A stretch of DNA of 59,639 bases from Planctomycetota bacterium (GTDB lineage Bacteria; Planctomycetota; Phycisphaerae; Phycisphaerales; SM1A02), in NCBI GenBank assembly GCA_009926625.1, contig RFON01000016.1, positions 1 to 59,639 on the forward strand, in the 5' to 3' direction. A model generated the notes under the pieces. The model made no database searches, had not been told where the DNA came from, and saw only the letters and a program-made list of their open reading frames with translations. This document shows positions 1 to 8,126 of this stretch, piece by piece. Within the stretch, counting starts at the first letter, position 1; each line of letters opens with the position of its first letter. The position numbers and the translations under genes are program-made.

Positions 1-590
1 ACCGTCGAAGCGCCATCGTCGCTCGACGACTGAACGGCAATCTGCTGCTCGTCCGATTTGAGCGCGCCATTGGCAAGAGCCTTCGATCGCAATTGTTGGG
101 TGACCCGCATCACATCCGACGGCTGCTTGAGATACGCCGCGCCGAGCGCTCGCATCCAGTCGGGGTAATTGTTCAGATTGTTGACAACCGTCGGCACCGC
201 GGCAATTGCCTTCACTGGCAGTTCCCAATCTGTTGCGTCGATCTGTGCCTGCGTCGGCGCTGAGCCCGAGGCGCACATTCGTGCAGCCGCCGCCACTTGG
301 TCTGGATAGAGGCAAGCGGTCAGCGTGTTGGCAAGCAGCGAATCTGGATAGAGCGCAACGGGTCCGACGAGCAATCGGATCTCATCGTCCGAGTACCGCT
401 GCGTTGGTGCGACCTGCGGCGTGGTTTCGCTCGGTGAATTCGGGATTGCGCTGGTGCTTGGAGCAGTGCCCTGGGTTGCCGATGCTTCAATTGTGGCGAG
501 CGACAGTGCCACAGCGATCGCCGCAAGCGTCCGCTGATTCGCAACGCTGCCGACTTTGCAACGACACTCTGTGAATGCAATCCACTTCAT
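1..590 (-). CDS. DUF3300 domain protein, 3' part off the window
   Basis: The reverse frame opens with ATG at 590 and stays open to base 1, so the C-terminus lies outside the window. Residues about 18-37 form a hydrophobic stretch ending in Ala-Ser-Ala, which looks like a signal peptide, so the product is probably exported. Residues about 72-110 read LVGPVALYPDSLLANTL and then YPDQVAAAARM. This is the hallmark of the DUF3300 family, whose usual form is LLAPIALYPDALLAQVL with YPLEVVEAARW. Further on come NLNNYPDWMRALG and repeated Gln-rich segments, also typical of the family. DUF3300 proteins have no established reaction. They are envelope proteins, often with a Gly/His/Ser-rich tail that would lie beyond the edge. 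The gene stands alone, about 50 bases downstream of the AroE-like gene on the same strand. The family call is firm, the role unknown. Confidence 0.8.
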   Translation of the reverse strand, partial: MKWIAFTECRCKVGSVANQRTLAAIAVALSLATIEASATQGTAPSTSAIPNSPSETTPQVAPTQRYSDDEIRLLVGPVALYPDSLLANTLTACLYPDQVAAAARMCASGSAPTQAQIDATDWELPVKAIAAVPTVVNNLNNYPDWMRALGAAYLKQPSDVMRVTQQLRSKALANGALKSDEQQIAVQSSSDDGAST

Positions 591-639
591 CGTGGTATCT
601 CCGTGGTGACGAACCGATGCAACCTTCGATGGTAAGCAA

Positions 640-1551
640 TCACGCATGCTTCGCTTGACCAGCCTCGCCAAGCGCAGACGAGACGGCGTGCTGGAACACC
701 GCTTCTTCCGCGCGGACGCCAGTCCACCGTTCGAAGATCTGCATCGCCAGTTGCACAAGCATTTCGACGCCGTCGACCGTTGGGCAACCCCGCATCCGAG
801 CCGCCTGCAGGAACGGCGTCTGCCGCGGATTGGTGATCACATCGACTGCAACGCAACTGGGATCGACCGAGTTCCAGTCAACGGGCACCTGCTCGCACTC
901 AGGCGCACAACCAAGGTGCGTTGCGTTCATGAGCAGTGAGGTCCCCTTCGGCAGCTGGATGGGACTGCTCCATTGTTTCCACTCGCACGGAACGCCAGCA
1001 GCCTGCCGAACACGCTCCGATACTTCGAGTCCTTGTTGCTCGCGCCGTGTGACCAGCGTGATGTGCGCTGCACCTGCCCATGCCAATTCGACCGCCATTG
1101 CCCGTCCCGCGCCACCCGCGCCGAGCATCACCACATGCTTTCCCCGCAGTGGCGCGACCTTTTCGATTGCCTTCACCACCCCCTTGCCATCATTGTTGTG
1201 ACCGATGACCCGACCATCCTCGATCGTGGTGTAGTTGGCGGCGCCGATTGCACGCACATCGTCGTCGACCGCGTCGAGCAAGGGAATCACCGCAACCTTC
1301 CATGGCACTGTGATGCACATGCCGCGGTAGCCAAGCGGTCTGAGCGCGGCAACCGCACGAGCAAGGTCCGCCTCGTTGGCAATATCGTTCTTCCAGAACT
1401 GCCAGTGCAGCCCGTGATGCGCGTACACCGCATCAAACATGCGGTCGATCGGATTCTCTGCAACGGGATGCCCCAGCATCCCCGTCATTTGCTTCTGGGG
1501 AGCCATCACGGGAACCATCACGGGAACCATGCGGGGATCTCTGACCGCCAT
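640..1551 (-). CDS. aroE: Shikimate dehydrogenase family protein (AroE-like)
   Basis: A 303-residue protein with the full shikimate/quinate dehydrogenase architecture. The catalytic lysine lies in TVPWK (K85), the catalytic aspartate in NNDGKG (D121), the nucleotide-binding loop is GAGGAGR (144-150), followed by VTRR, the Asn of NATHLG (209), and a C-terminal DGVEMLVQLAMQIFERWTG helix. VTRR is an NADP-type basic turn. The family reduces 3-dehydroshikimate in the aromatic amino acid pathway. The odd point is the N-terminal substrate site. The usual G-N-P-x-x-H-S-x-S-P reads GHPVAENPID here, so both shikimate-contacting serines are missing. The substrate may therefore be quinate, an aminoshikimate or another compound. 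No other aro gene is nearby. The first 20 residues contain a short MVPV repeat, and the true start may be Met-22. Confidence 0.75.
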   Translation of the reverse strand: MAVRDPRMVPVMVPVMAPQKQMTGMLGHPVAENPIDRMFDAVYAHHGLHWQFWKNDIANEADLARAVAALRPLGYRGMCITVPWKVAVIPLLDAVDDDVRAIGAANYTTIEDGRVIGHNNDGKGVVKAIEKVAPLRGKHVVMLGAGGAGRAMAVELAWAGAAHITLVTRREQQGLEVSERVRQAAGVPCEWKQWSSPIQLPKGTSLLMNATHLGCAPECEQVPVDWNSVDPSCVAVDVITNPRQTPFLQAARMRGCPTVDGVEMLVQLAMQIFERWTGVRAEEAVFQHAVSSALGEAGQAKHA

Positions 1552-1581
1552 CGGTCCGAGCCTAGCCGAACGGATTGGGAA

Positions 1582-2685
1582 TCAGGGATTCATCGCCACT
1601 CGGAAGCCTGTGTCGCTGACCCGCAGTCCATCCGGCGCGTCCTCAAAGCGCACCGATACGCGGCTCAACCAAGGTCCGAGGTGCCAACATCCACTGCGGA
1701 AAACACGCGTGATTCCCGTGGGAACTCCCGTGGGATCGACCTGCGGTTCACTTGGATAGGCGCCGTACCAGTCGTTGGTCCACTCAAGCACATTTCCCGC
1801 GATGTCATGAACGCCAAAGCCGTTCCCTGGCTTCAATCCGACGGGTCGCGTCTGCATGCCGGAGTTGCTGCCGATCCAGGCGACGAGTTGGAGTTTCGTC
1901 TCATCGTCCGTCCCGTCGGGATATCCGGGCATGCTGTGGAACGCAGTGCTCGTTCCCGCTCGATAGGAGTACTCCCACTCAGCCTCCGTCGGCAGTCGCA
2001 TGCCCGCGGCATCGACAAACGCGCGCGCATCGATGTAATTGATCCGCTCGACGGGACGGCTTGCTGCATCGGGATACGAACTGCCCTGGAAGGAACTCGG
2101 GTTCGATCCCATCACGGCGGTCCACTGAGCCTGCGTCACTTCGTAGCGACCGAGATAGAACGGTTGCGTGAGCGTGACTTCGTGAACGGGAAACTCCTCA
2201 GCCCAGCAACCAGTCTGAGGCGTGGGTGAGCAACCCATTTCGAATGTGCCAGGCGGGATCAAGACCATCTCGATCTGCGTGGCAGTGTGACGAACGCGCC
2301 AGGCGTAGCCCGTAGCAGCAATCGAAGCCCGCGTCGCTTCTTGGTGAACCGATGCAGGGTTCGGGGTCGCCTCAAGCAGCGTTGCCCACGCAGGAACGGT
2401 CGGCCCGCAAGTCCCCCATGCTGAAAGGAGCGCGGTCAGGTCAGATCCGTTGACCGTGCCATCGTTGTTGATGTCGGAGTCGAACTGTCCCTGTCCATCG
2501 GTGGACCAAGCGGAAAGGACCAGCGCCAGATCGCCACCGCCGACGCTCCCGTCTCCGTTGATGTCTGCAGAGCACTGCGCAGATGCCGCCGAGGCGAAGG
2601 CAGGCAGGATCACTGCCACCATCACGCACTGCGCTGCGAATCGTTGGGCAACGGACTGAATCTGTTCATGTGAGGAAGTTCGCAT
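1582..2685 (-). CDS. Secreted SUMF1-domain protein with N-terminal dockerin-like repeats
   Basis: The 367-residue product has a signal peptide (hydrophobic 21-36, ending ASA-AQC). Two Ca-binding dockerin-like repeats follow at about 41-60 and 71-91, each D-I-N-x-D-G-x-V-x-G-x-D-L followed by L-LSAW. A formylglycine-generating-enzyme-type (SUMF1) fold spans about 135-367. Its landmarks are IPPGTFEMG, YLGRYEVTQAQW, RLPTEAEWEYSYRAG, DIAGNVLEWTNDWYG and the terminal GFRVA. True sulfatase-activating enzymes have a pair of copper-binding cysteines near the end. Only one Cys (333) lies in the matching SGCWHL segment, so that activity is unlikely. An exported binding or structural role is more plausible. 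A GAGG ribosome site precedes the ATG. It is followed upstream by a paralogue on the same strand with 96 bases between. Confidence 0.85.
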   Translation of the reverse strand: MRTSSHEQIQSVAQRFAAQCVMVAVILPAFASAASAQCSADINGDGSVGGGDLALVLSAWSTDGQGQFDSDINNDGTVNGSDLTALLSAWGTCGPTVPAWATLLEATPNPASVHQEATRASIAATGYAWRVRHTATQIEMVLIPPGTFEMGCSPTPQTGCWAEEFPVHEVTLTQPFYLGRYEVTQAQWTAVMGSNPSSFQGSSYPDAASRPVERINYIDARAFVDAAGMRLPTEAEWEYSYRAGTSTAFHSMPGYPDGTDDETKLQLVAWIGSNSGMQTRPVGLKPGNGFGVHDIAGNVLEWTNDWYGAYPSEPQVDPTGVPTGITRVFRSGCWHLGPWLSRVSVRFEDAPDGLRVSDTGFRVAMNP

Positions 2686-2781
2686 TTATTGACCTCGGCG
2701 AAAAATAGCCGTCGCGCCGAAACAGTCCAACGCAGCACGGCAGTTTGCGAAAAGAAAATAATGGATGCAGCCGATGCGTGC

Positions 2782-3834
2782 TCATTCATCGACTGTTCGC
2801 GCGACTCGAAAACCAATCGAATCGTCGCTGTAGTCAACCCGACTGACACTTCGTTGTGAGGGGCGGTAGCTCGAGTGCTCGTTCGTGGCGGGCATCATCC
2901 AACTCCAGCTGCCTCCGCGAAGCACCTTGCCCATCCCAGACTCCGGTCCTTTCGGATCGGACTTGGACTCAGGTGAATAGGCGCCGTACCAATCGGCGAC
3001 CCACTCCCGCATGTTGCCGTACATGTCGTGAAAGCCCAACTCGTTGGCTGCTTTCAGCCCGACGGCATGTGCACGCTGCTTGCTGTTGAATCCGTGCCAT
3101 GCAACCTCATCGAGTTCTTCGATGGAGTCGTGGACCACCTCCCGCTTGCCCGATCGACAGGCGTACTCCCACTCCGCTTCAGTAGGCAGTCGAAGACCCG
3201 ACTTTGAGCAAAACGCCTCACAGTCAGCCCACGACACATTTCCAACGGGGTAGTCCCGCTCCTTCGTTGCTCTTTCGGCCGCGCCCCTTCCGATCAGATC
3301 AGCCTCTTCTTGCGTGTACCCCGCTCGGCGCGCACGCGCATTGGCCTCTGCCGCAACCGACTCTGGCTCCAAGACATCGTCCTCAGCGCCGGGCACGCTG
3401 CCCATCAACCGCTTCCACTGCGACTTGGTGACCTCGCATCGCCCCAGATAGAACGCCTTGGTGATGCAGACTTGGTGTGTCGGCAGTTCGTCGGTTCGGA
3501 GCGACTCGTCACCTGGACTGCGCCCCATTTCAAACCGTCCAGGCGGAACAAGCAAAAACTCAATCCCGCTTGCCTTGTCGCGAACCATCCAGGGGAGACC
3601 CGTTTCACGAATGGCAGACCGCAAGTCAGCCAGCAGGACAACCTTTGGATTCGGTCGCTCCTCAATCACCTCAGCCCACTCGAGCACTCGGTCACGGTTG
3701 GAGTTGGCTGGCTGGGCGAGGCTCTGGCTCGTGGGGGGCGCATCAGCAGTCGAACCGCCCTGCGGCGCACGAGCACCACCCAACATCACTGCAGTCATCG
3801 CGATCGAGCACGCCATGCTCCATGCGTTCCACAT
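2782..3834 (-). CDS. Secreted SUMF1-domain protein (paralogue of the neighbour)
   Basis: A 350-residue protein with a hydrophobic N-terminus (1-23) and a SUMF1 domain over about 85-348. Landmarks are LVPPGRFEMGRSPGDE, YLGRCEVTKSQWKRLMG, YPVGNVSWADCEAFC, RLPTEAEWEYACRSG, DMYGNMREWVADWYG, VLRGGSWSW and GFRVAR. The GGSW loop carries none of the paired cysteines of formylglycine-generating enzyme, so a non-FGE role (binding module or EgtB/PvdO-like) is likely. An extra insertion of about 40 charged residues sits before YPVGNV. It lacks the dockerin-like repeats of the downstream paralogue, so duplication was followed by domain gain or loss. Both genes run in the same direction. The natural substrate or partner cannot be read from sequence. 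Confidence 0.85.
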   Translation of the reverse strand: MWNAWSMACSIAMTAVMLGGARAPQGGSTADAPPTSQSLAQPANSNRDRVLEWAEVIEERPNPKVVLLADLRSAIRETGLPWMVRDKASGIEFLLVPPGRFEMGRSPGDESLRTDELPTHQVCITKAFYLGRCEVTKSQWKRLMGSVPGAEDDVLEPESVAAEANARARRAGYTQEEADLIGRGAAERATKERDYPVGNVSWADCEAFCSKSGLRLPTEAEWEYACRSGKREVVHDSIEELDEVAWHGFNSKQRAHAVGLKAANELGFHDMYGNMREWVADWYGAYSPESKSDPKGPESGMGKVLRGGSWSWMMPATNEHSSYRPSQRSVSRVDYSDDSIGFRVARTVDE

Positions 3835-3883
3835 GATTGCAGCCTACGCGCCGATGCCGATGCCGTACAACTCGCCCCCACCT

Positions 3884-4792
3884 ATGACCGTGTGGATCGA
3901 GCTCATCATCGACGCTGCGGTGCCCGCCGCTCTCGCGGGATGCGTGGCGGTGGCCGCGACCGTTCTGGTTGAACGGCTCGGCGGACGGATCGGCGGGCTC
4001 CTCTCGAGCGTGCCAACGACGATCGTTCCAGCTGCGATAGCCCTACATTCGCGCTGCGAGGACCCGAATGACTTTGCGACAGCGATGACGCTGGTGCCGA
4101 TCGGAACGGCGCTGAATGCGGCGTATCTGGGATTGTGGCTTCTGCTGCCACCGATCATGTGCTCATGGCGGGCAAGTGCACGTGCGCCGCTGGCTATGAC
4201 GCTGGCAACTGCGATCGGGGCTTGGCTGATCGCGGCGTTCGCACTGATCCTGCTCGGCGAGTCGTTGGATTTCGGCATCGAGCACTGGCGTGGTACCGCG
4301 CTTGCCGCGATTCTTGCCTGCGGAACACTGGGTGTCGTTTCGAACTGGTCCCCGATCGCTGCGCCGCGCGGAACGCGCCGCGTCGCAGCGCACACGCTGG
4401 TGTTGCGCGGGGTTGCTGCGGCGACCGCGATCGGCGCGGCGGTGATCCTCGCTCGACTCGACATTCCAGTGGCGAGCGGGCTTGCCAGCGTGTTTCCAGT
4501 CATCTTCACGACCGTGATGGTCGGCACATGGCTTGCGCAGGGAGCGGCTGTTCCGCGTGGCGCAGCTGCTCCCATGATGCTCGGCTCAACCAGCGTTGGC
4601 GTCTTTGCTGTGCTGACCGCGGAACTCGCCCCGAACATGGGCGTTTGGACGAGTGTCGCCATTGCTTGGTTGGGATCGGTGGTCGTGGTCCACGGTCCTG
4701 CTTTCCTCCTGCTGCGTTGGCGGACTCGCGCGGGTGCGCAGGCTGCGATGCTCAGTGATGGCTCGATGGGTTCGCGGAACTTGCGCGCGTGA
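3884..4792 (+). CDS. Multi-pass integral membrane protein, unknown function
   Basis: About 302 residues with roughly nine hydrophobic segments. It starts MTVWIELIIDAAVPAALAG and has a small motif GGRIGGLLSSVPTT after the first helix. That motif resembles conserved small membrane proteins whose first helix is followed by an R-x-GG-LL-x-x-P turn. A later segment, FPVIFTTVMVGTWLAQGA, repeats the same style, which hints at an internal duplication. The frame stays open much further upstream but there overlaps the 5' end of the opposite-strand SUMF1 gene. I therefore start at the ATG of the first helix; ATGs at 3854 and 3860 are alternatives. No Shine-Dalgarno sequence is obvious. The last 41 bases overlap the 3' end of the convergent channel gene. 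Transport is possible but not shown. Confidence 0.65.
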   Translation: MTVWIELIIDAAVPAALAGCVAVAATVLVERLGGRIGGLLSSVPTTIVPAAIALHSRCEDPNDFATAMTLVPIGTALNAAYLGLWLLLPPIMCSWRASARAPLAMTLATAIGAWLIAAFALILLGESLDFGIEHWRGTALAAILACGTLGVVSNWSPIAAPRGTRRVAAHTLVLRGVAAATAIGAAVILARLDIPVASGLASVFPVIFTTVMVGTWLAQGAAVPRGAAAPMMLGSTSVGVFAVLTAELAPNMGVWTSVAIAWLGSVVVVHGPAFLLLRWRTRAGAQAAMLSDGSMGSRNLRA

Positions 4793-5501
4793 GGAGCGCG
4801 AGCCGTCCGATGAACAGCACGAGCAGGATGACCCCCGTGATGGCCTCCACCATGGTGATTGCGCGCGCCCACTTTCCTGATGGAACGATGTCACCAAATC
4901 CGATGGTGGTCATCGTGACGGTGGAGAAATAGAGGGAGTCGTTCCAACGCAAGCGCGTCGGGACACCGTTGACGAGGTAGTTCGCGACATCGACGGCAGA
5001 GCCGTGATGGTGCACGGTCGCGAAGAGAACAATCGCCAGCAAGTAAATCGCAAGTCCGCCGATCACGCGATCGTCAAGCGGTGCCTTTTCACGCAGCAGT
5101 TGGAATGCAAGCATGGCGATGGCCAGCGCGTAGTACCCGATGAAGCCGAACATGATCGGGCTGCGCACGATTGCAGCTTCATCAAAGCGGTGAAGCCACA
5201 CTGCAACAACGAGGAGCACCGCTGCGCATGTGGCGAGTACCACACCCTGACGCCAGGACCCGACACACAGGATGCCAAGCAGCGGCGTGAGGTCGAGGAG
5301 GAGCGGAAACAACGGCAGTTCACCGCTGTCAGCGGGCACAAAGATCGGATGCACGGCGAACAGCGTGAGCAGCGTCAACAGCAGCGGTGTCGTTCGGTTG
5401 CGCAGCCACCGAAAGGACAGCTTGGAGAGCCGCTTTGGTCCCATTCCCTTGCGAGAGTACATGGTCGGCCAGACGGCAACGGCGCCGCGCGGACCCAACA
5501 A
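4752..5501 (-). CDS. Two-pore-helix type potassium channel protein (Ion_trans_2)
   Basis: A 249-residue membrane protein with about six hydrophobic segments (around 38-55, 65-84, 88-103, 115-134, 147-164 and 213-237). A pore loop before the last helix carries the selectivity filter TTIGFGD (198-204) within [19 protein letters not shown]. This is the classic K+ channel filter, with Phe in place of Tyr as in many bacterial channels. There is no RCK/TrkA-N domain, and no arginine-rich voltage sensor is evident. It would conduct K+ across the inner membrane. The start may be Met-14 or Met-20 (MYSRKG or MGPKRL), because the first residues are atypical. Its 3' end overlaps the convergent membrane-protein gene by 41 bases. 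It is divergent from isocitrate dehydrogenase. Confidence 0.85.
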   Translation of the reverse strand: MLGPRGAVAVWPTMYSRKGMGPKRLSKLSFRWLRNRTTPLLLTLLTLFAVHPIFVPADSGELPLFPLLLDLTPLLGILCVGSWRQGVVLATCAAVLLVVAVWLHRFDEAAIVRSPIMFGFIGYYALAIAMLAFQLLREKAPLDDRVIGGLAIYLLAIVLFATVHHHGSAVDVANYLVNGVPTRLRWNDSLYFSTVTMTTIGFGDIVPSGKWARAITMVEAITGVILLVLFIGRLALLTRASSANPSSHH

Positions 5502-5569
5502 CTGGCTATCCTCGGATCAGAATCTTGAGCCAAACCCACATCAAACCCACACCTTTCGACGAGGCCTCG

Positions 5570-7816
5570 ATGTCCCCGCAAACGATCGTTTACACACTCA
5601 CGGATGAAGCGCCCGCACTCGCCACGCACTCGCTGCTGCCGATCATTCGTGCGGTCACCGATGCGGCCCACATCCGCGTGGATGTCGCGGACATCTCCCT
5701 CGCAGCCCGAATCCTCGCCGCTTTTCCCGAGAGCCTCGAGCCGCGCCAGCGCGTCCCCGACGCTCTCGCCGACCTCGGTCGGCTCTGCCTGCAACCCGAC
5801 GCGAACATCATCAAGCTGCCGAACATCAGTGCATCGCTGCCACAACTGAAGGCGGCGATCGCGGAACTGCGGTCGCAAGGGTTCGCTGTCCCCGAGTATT
5901 CCGACTCACCAACCACGGATGCGCAGCGCAGCAGCAATGCGCGTTACGACAAGGTGAAGGGAAGCGCAGTCAATCCCGTCATTCGGCAAGGCAATTCCGA
6001 CCGACGCGCAACGAAGTCCGTGAAAGCATTCGCCAAGGCGGCACCACACAAGATGGGTGCATGGGCATCCGACTGCAAGACGCATGTGGCCTCGATGCAT
6101 GCTGGAGACTTCTTTGGCAACGAGCAGTCGATCACGGTCGATGCGGCCACGACCCTTCGAATCGAGTTCGCCGGAAACGATGGCAGCGTTCGCATCTTGC
6201 GCGAGGGCATCGCGGTCAGTGCCGGGGAGATCGTGGATTCGACCTTCATGAGCGCGCGTGCGCTGGGGGCGTACTGGACCGAGGCGTTTGCCGCCGCGAA
6301 GCGCGACGGATTGCTGCTGTCTGTCCATCTCAAGGCAACCATGATGAAGGTGTCGGACCCGATCCTGTTTGGGTTCGCGGTCAAGGCTGCTCTCGCGAGC
6401 GCATTTGAACGGCATGGCCAGGCCTTTCAGCAGGCAGGGGTGAACGCACGCAATGGAATTGCGGACATGCTGACACGAATCGATGCGCTCCCGAGCCAAC
6501 AGCGAGACACCCTGCGGGCAGCCGTCGCCGAGGCGCTGACCAACGGCCCAGCCATCGCGATGGTGGACTCCAACCGCGGCATCACCAACCTGCATGTGCC
6601 AAGCGATGTCATCATTGATGCGTCGATGCCGGCCATGATCCGCGAAGGAGGTGCGATGTGGAATGCACAGGGCGTCACGCAAGACACCAAGGCGTGCATC
6701 CCAGATCGGACCTACGCGGGCGTGTATCAGGCAACGATCGATTTCTGCCGTACCAACGGCGCATTCGATCCGCGGATGATGGGTAGTGTCCCCAATGTCG
6801 GGCTGATGGCGCAGCAGGCCGAAGAGTATGGGTCTCACGACAAGACATTTGAGATCCCATCCGCTGGAACGGTGCGGGTGATCGATGCGACGGGCCGCGT
6901 CCTCACGGAACATTCCGTCGATGCAGGCGACATCTGGCGAGCGTGCCAAACCAAGGATGCGGCAGTTCGAGACTGGGTCGGACTTGCGGTTCGACGAATG
7001 CGGCTGAGCAACACGCCCGCGGTTTTCTGGCTCGACGAAGGGCGCGCCCACGATCGCCAGATCCTTGTGAAGGTGCGCGCAGTGCTTGCGGAGCACGAGT
7101 CACGCGGCGAACTTGCGGGACTCGATTGGCGAATCCTTCCCCCTGCCGACGCATGCCGCCACTCGCTGGAGCGGGTGAAGCGAGGAGTCGACACCATCTC
7201 CGTGACGGGCAATGTGCTCCGCGACTACCTGACCGACCTCTTCCCGATCCTTGAACTTGGAACAAGTGCAAAGATGCTTTCCGTCGTACCGCTCATGAAC
7301 GGTGGCGGATTGTTCGAGACCGGCGCTGGCGGATCGGCCCCCAAGCATGTGCAGCAATTCAACAAGGAGAATTCGCTGCGGTGGGATTCACTCGGCGAAT
7401 TCCTTGCCCTGCAGGCATCGCTTGAGCACCTTGCACAGCGGACGGGCAATGCAAAGGCAAAGGTGCTCGCCGATGCGCTCGATGCGGCGACGAGTACCTA
7501 TCTGCAGAACAACCGCGGTCCGGCGCGCCGAGTTGGCGAAATCGATAATCGTGGAAGTCACTTTTACCTCGCCCACTACTGGGTCCAGGAACTGGTGCGT
7601 CAGAAGGTTGACAGCGAGATCGCTGCCCGATTCGCACCGATGGCTTCTGAACTGACGCTGCACGAGGCGGCAATCGTGCAGGAGTTGAACAGCGTGCAGG
7701 GGCGCGCCGTGGATGTCGGAGGCTATTACCGTCCTGATCCCACACGCGCTGCATCGGCCATGCGGCCGAGTGCCACCTTCAACGCGATCATCGACAACGC
7801 GATGGCGATGGCCTGA
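5570..7816 (+). CDS. icd: NADP-dependent isocitrate dehydrogenase, monomeric type
   Basis: From ATG 5570 the protein has 748 residues, the usual length of the monomeric isocitrate dehydrogenase family. It begins [21 protein letters not shown], the typical family opening. It carries family-diagnostic blocks such as [57 protein letters not shown] and [10 protein letters not shown]. The enzyme converts isocitrate to 2-oxoglutarate and CO2 in the TCA cycle and makes NADPH. An in-frame extension to 5387 exists, but it overlaps the divergent channel gene and has no family similarity. The gene is followed by a short array of palindromic repeats and a convergent small gene. Confidence 0.95.
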   Translation: MSPQTIVYTLTDEAPALATHSLLPIIRAVTDAAHIRVDVADISLAARILAAFPESLEPRQRVPDALADLGRLCLQPDANIIKLPNISASLPQLKAAIAELRSQGFAVPEYSDSPTTDAQRSSNARYDKVKGSAVNPVIRQGNSDRRATKSVKAFAKAAPHKMGAWASDCKTHVASMHAGDFFGNEQSITVDAATTLRIEFAGNDGSVRILREGIAVSAGEIVDSTFMSARALGAYWTEAFAAAKRDGLLLSVHLKATMMKVSDPILFGFAVKAALASAFERHGQAFQQAGVNARNGIADMLTRIDALPSQQRDTLRAAVAEALTNGPAIAMVDSNRGITNLHVPSDVIIDASMPAMIREGGAMWNAQGVTQDTKACIPDRTYAGVYQATIDFCRTNGAFDPRMMGSVPNVGLMAQQAEEYGSHDKTFEIPSAGTVRVIDATGRVLTEHSVDAGDIWRACQTKDAAVRDWVGLAVRRMRLSNTPAVFWLDEGRAHDRQILVKVRAVLAEHESRGELAGLDWRILPPADACRHSLERVKRGVDTISVTGNVLRDYLTDLFPILELGTSAKMLSVVPLMNGGGLFETGAGGSAPKHVQQFNKENSLRWDSLGEFLALQASLEHLAQRTGNAKAKVLADALDAATSTYLQNNRGPARRVGEIDNRGSHFYLAHYWVQELVRQKVDSEIAARFAPMASELTLHEAAIVQELNSVQGRAVDVGGYYRPDPTRAASAMRPSATFNAIIDNAMAMA

Positions 7817-7860
7817 GCACGCGTGGAGCACGCGTGGAGCACGCGTCAAGCACACTTCAC
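7817..7860. repeat. 11-bp tandem repeat with CACGCGTG palindromes
   Basis: Directly after the icd stop codon an 11-base unit, GCACGCGTGGA, occurs twice exactly. A third copy (GCACGCGTCAA) and a degenerate fourth (GCACACTTCAC) follow. The core CACGCGTG is its own reverse complement, so the array is also a series of short palindromes. It fills the whole gap between the two convergent genes. It could act as a transcription end or a protein-binding site, or be simple slippage; no T-tract follows. Confidence 0.7.
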
Positions 7861-8063
7861 CGACGCTTCCAAAGCGCCGCGTCCAGGATCGACCAGAGGT
7901 GAATGAGCCAGCCAAGCCACACGATCCAAAGCAAGCCCGCAAGCAGGAACATGATCACCGCGATCAGCAGCCGCCCTTGGACGAGTTGCCCGAGTCCTGG
8001 GATGACGAAACTGCAGATTGCCGCGATGACGTTTCCCGCCGACCCCTGTCCACTAGGTTCCAT
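7857..8063 (-). CDS. Small membrane protein, TM2-like
   Basis: A 68-residue protein with two hydrophobic helices, about 9-34 and 36-58, and a basic C-terminal end (KRR). The first helix contains FVIPGLGQLVQGR. This resembles the P-G-x-G-x-x-x-x-G-R turn of TM2 and related short membrane families found next to envelope genes. The gene is convergent with icd and ends inside the repeat array. It lies 63 bases from the photolyase gene on the same strand. The coding signal is good for its size (clean amphipathic layout, ATG start), but no function can be assigned. Confidence 0.7.
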   Translation of the reverse strand: MEPSGQGSAGNVIAAICSFVIPGLGQLVQGRLLIAVIMFLLAGLLWIVWLGWLIHLWSILDAALWKRR

Positions 8064-8126
8064 GGCACGCTCCTTCGCGAGCGATGCTAACGCTCGGCGT
8101 GGGACTGCGGAGCGAAGGGCGCGTCG

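Noticed and set aside
1501..1535. 12-base tandem repeat ATCACGGGAACC at the 5' end of the aroE-like gene
   Set aside because: Seen twice plus a partial copy, encoding MVPV repeats; too short to be more than slippage in an untranslated or non-conserved leader.
973..2229. Long plus-strand frame across the aroE-like and SUMF1 genes
   Set aside because: Arg/His/Ser-rich shadow of two well-supported minus-strand genes.
1582..3834. Formylglycine-generating enzyme for sulfatases
   Set aside because: Fold matches, but the paired copper-binding cysteines are absent in both proteins and no sulfatase gene is near.
3458..3883. Upstream extension of the plus-strand membrane protein
   Set aside because: It covers the 5' part of the opposite-strand SUMF1 gene and has shadow-like composition. 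The first helix begins at 3884.
5906..7096. Long minus-strand frame inside isocitrate dehydrogenase
   Set aside because: Antisense shadow; the plus strand encodes a full-length enzyme with all family motifs.
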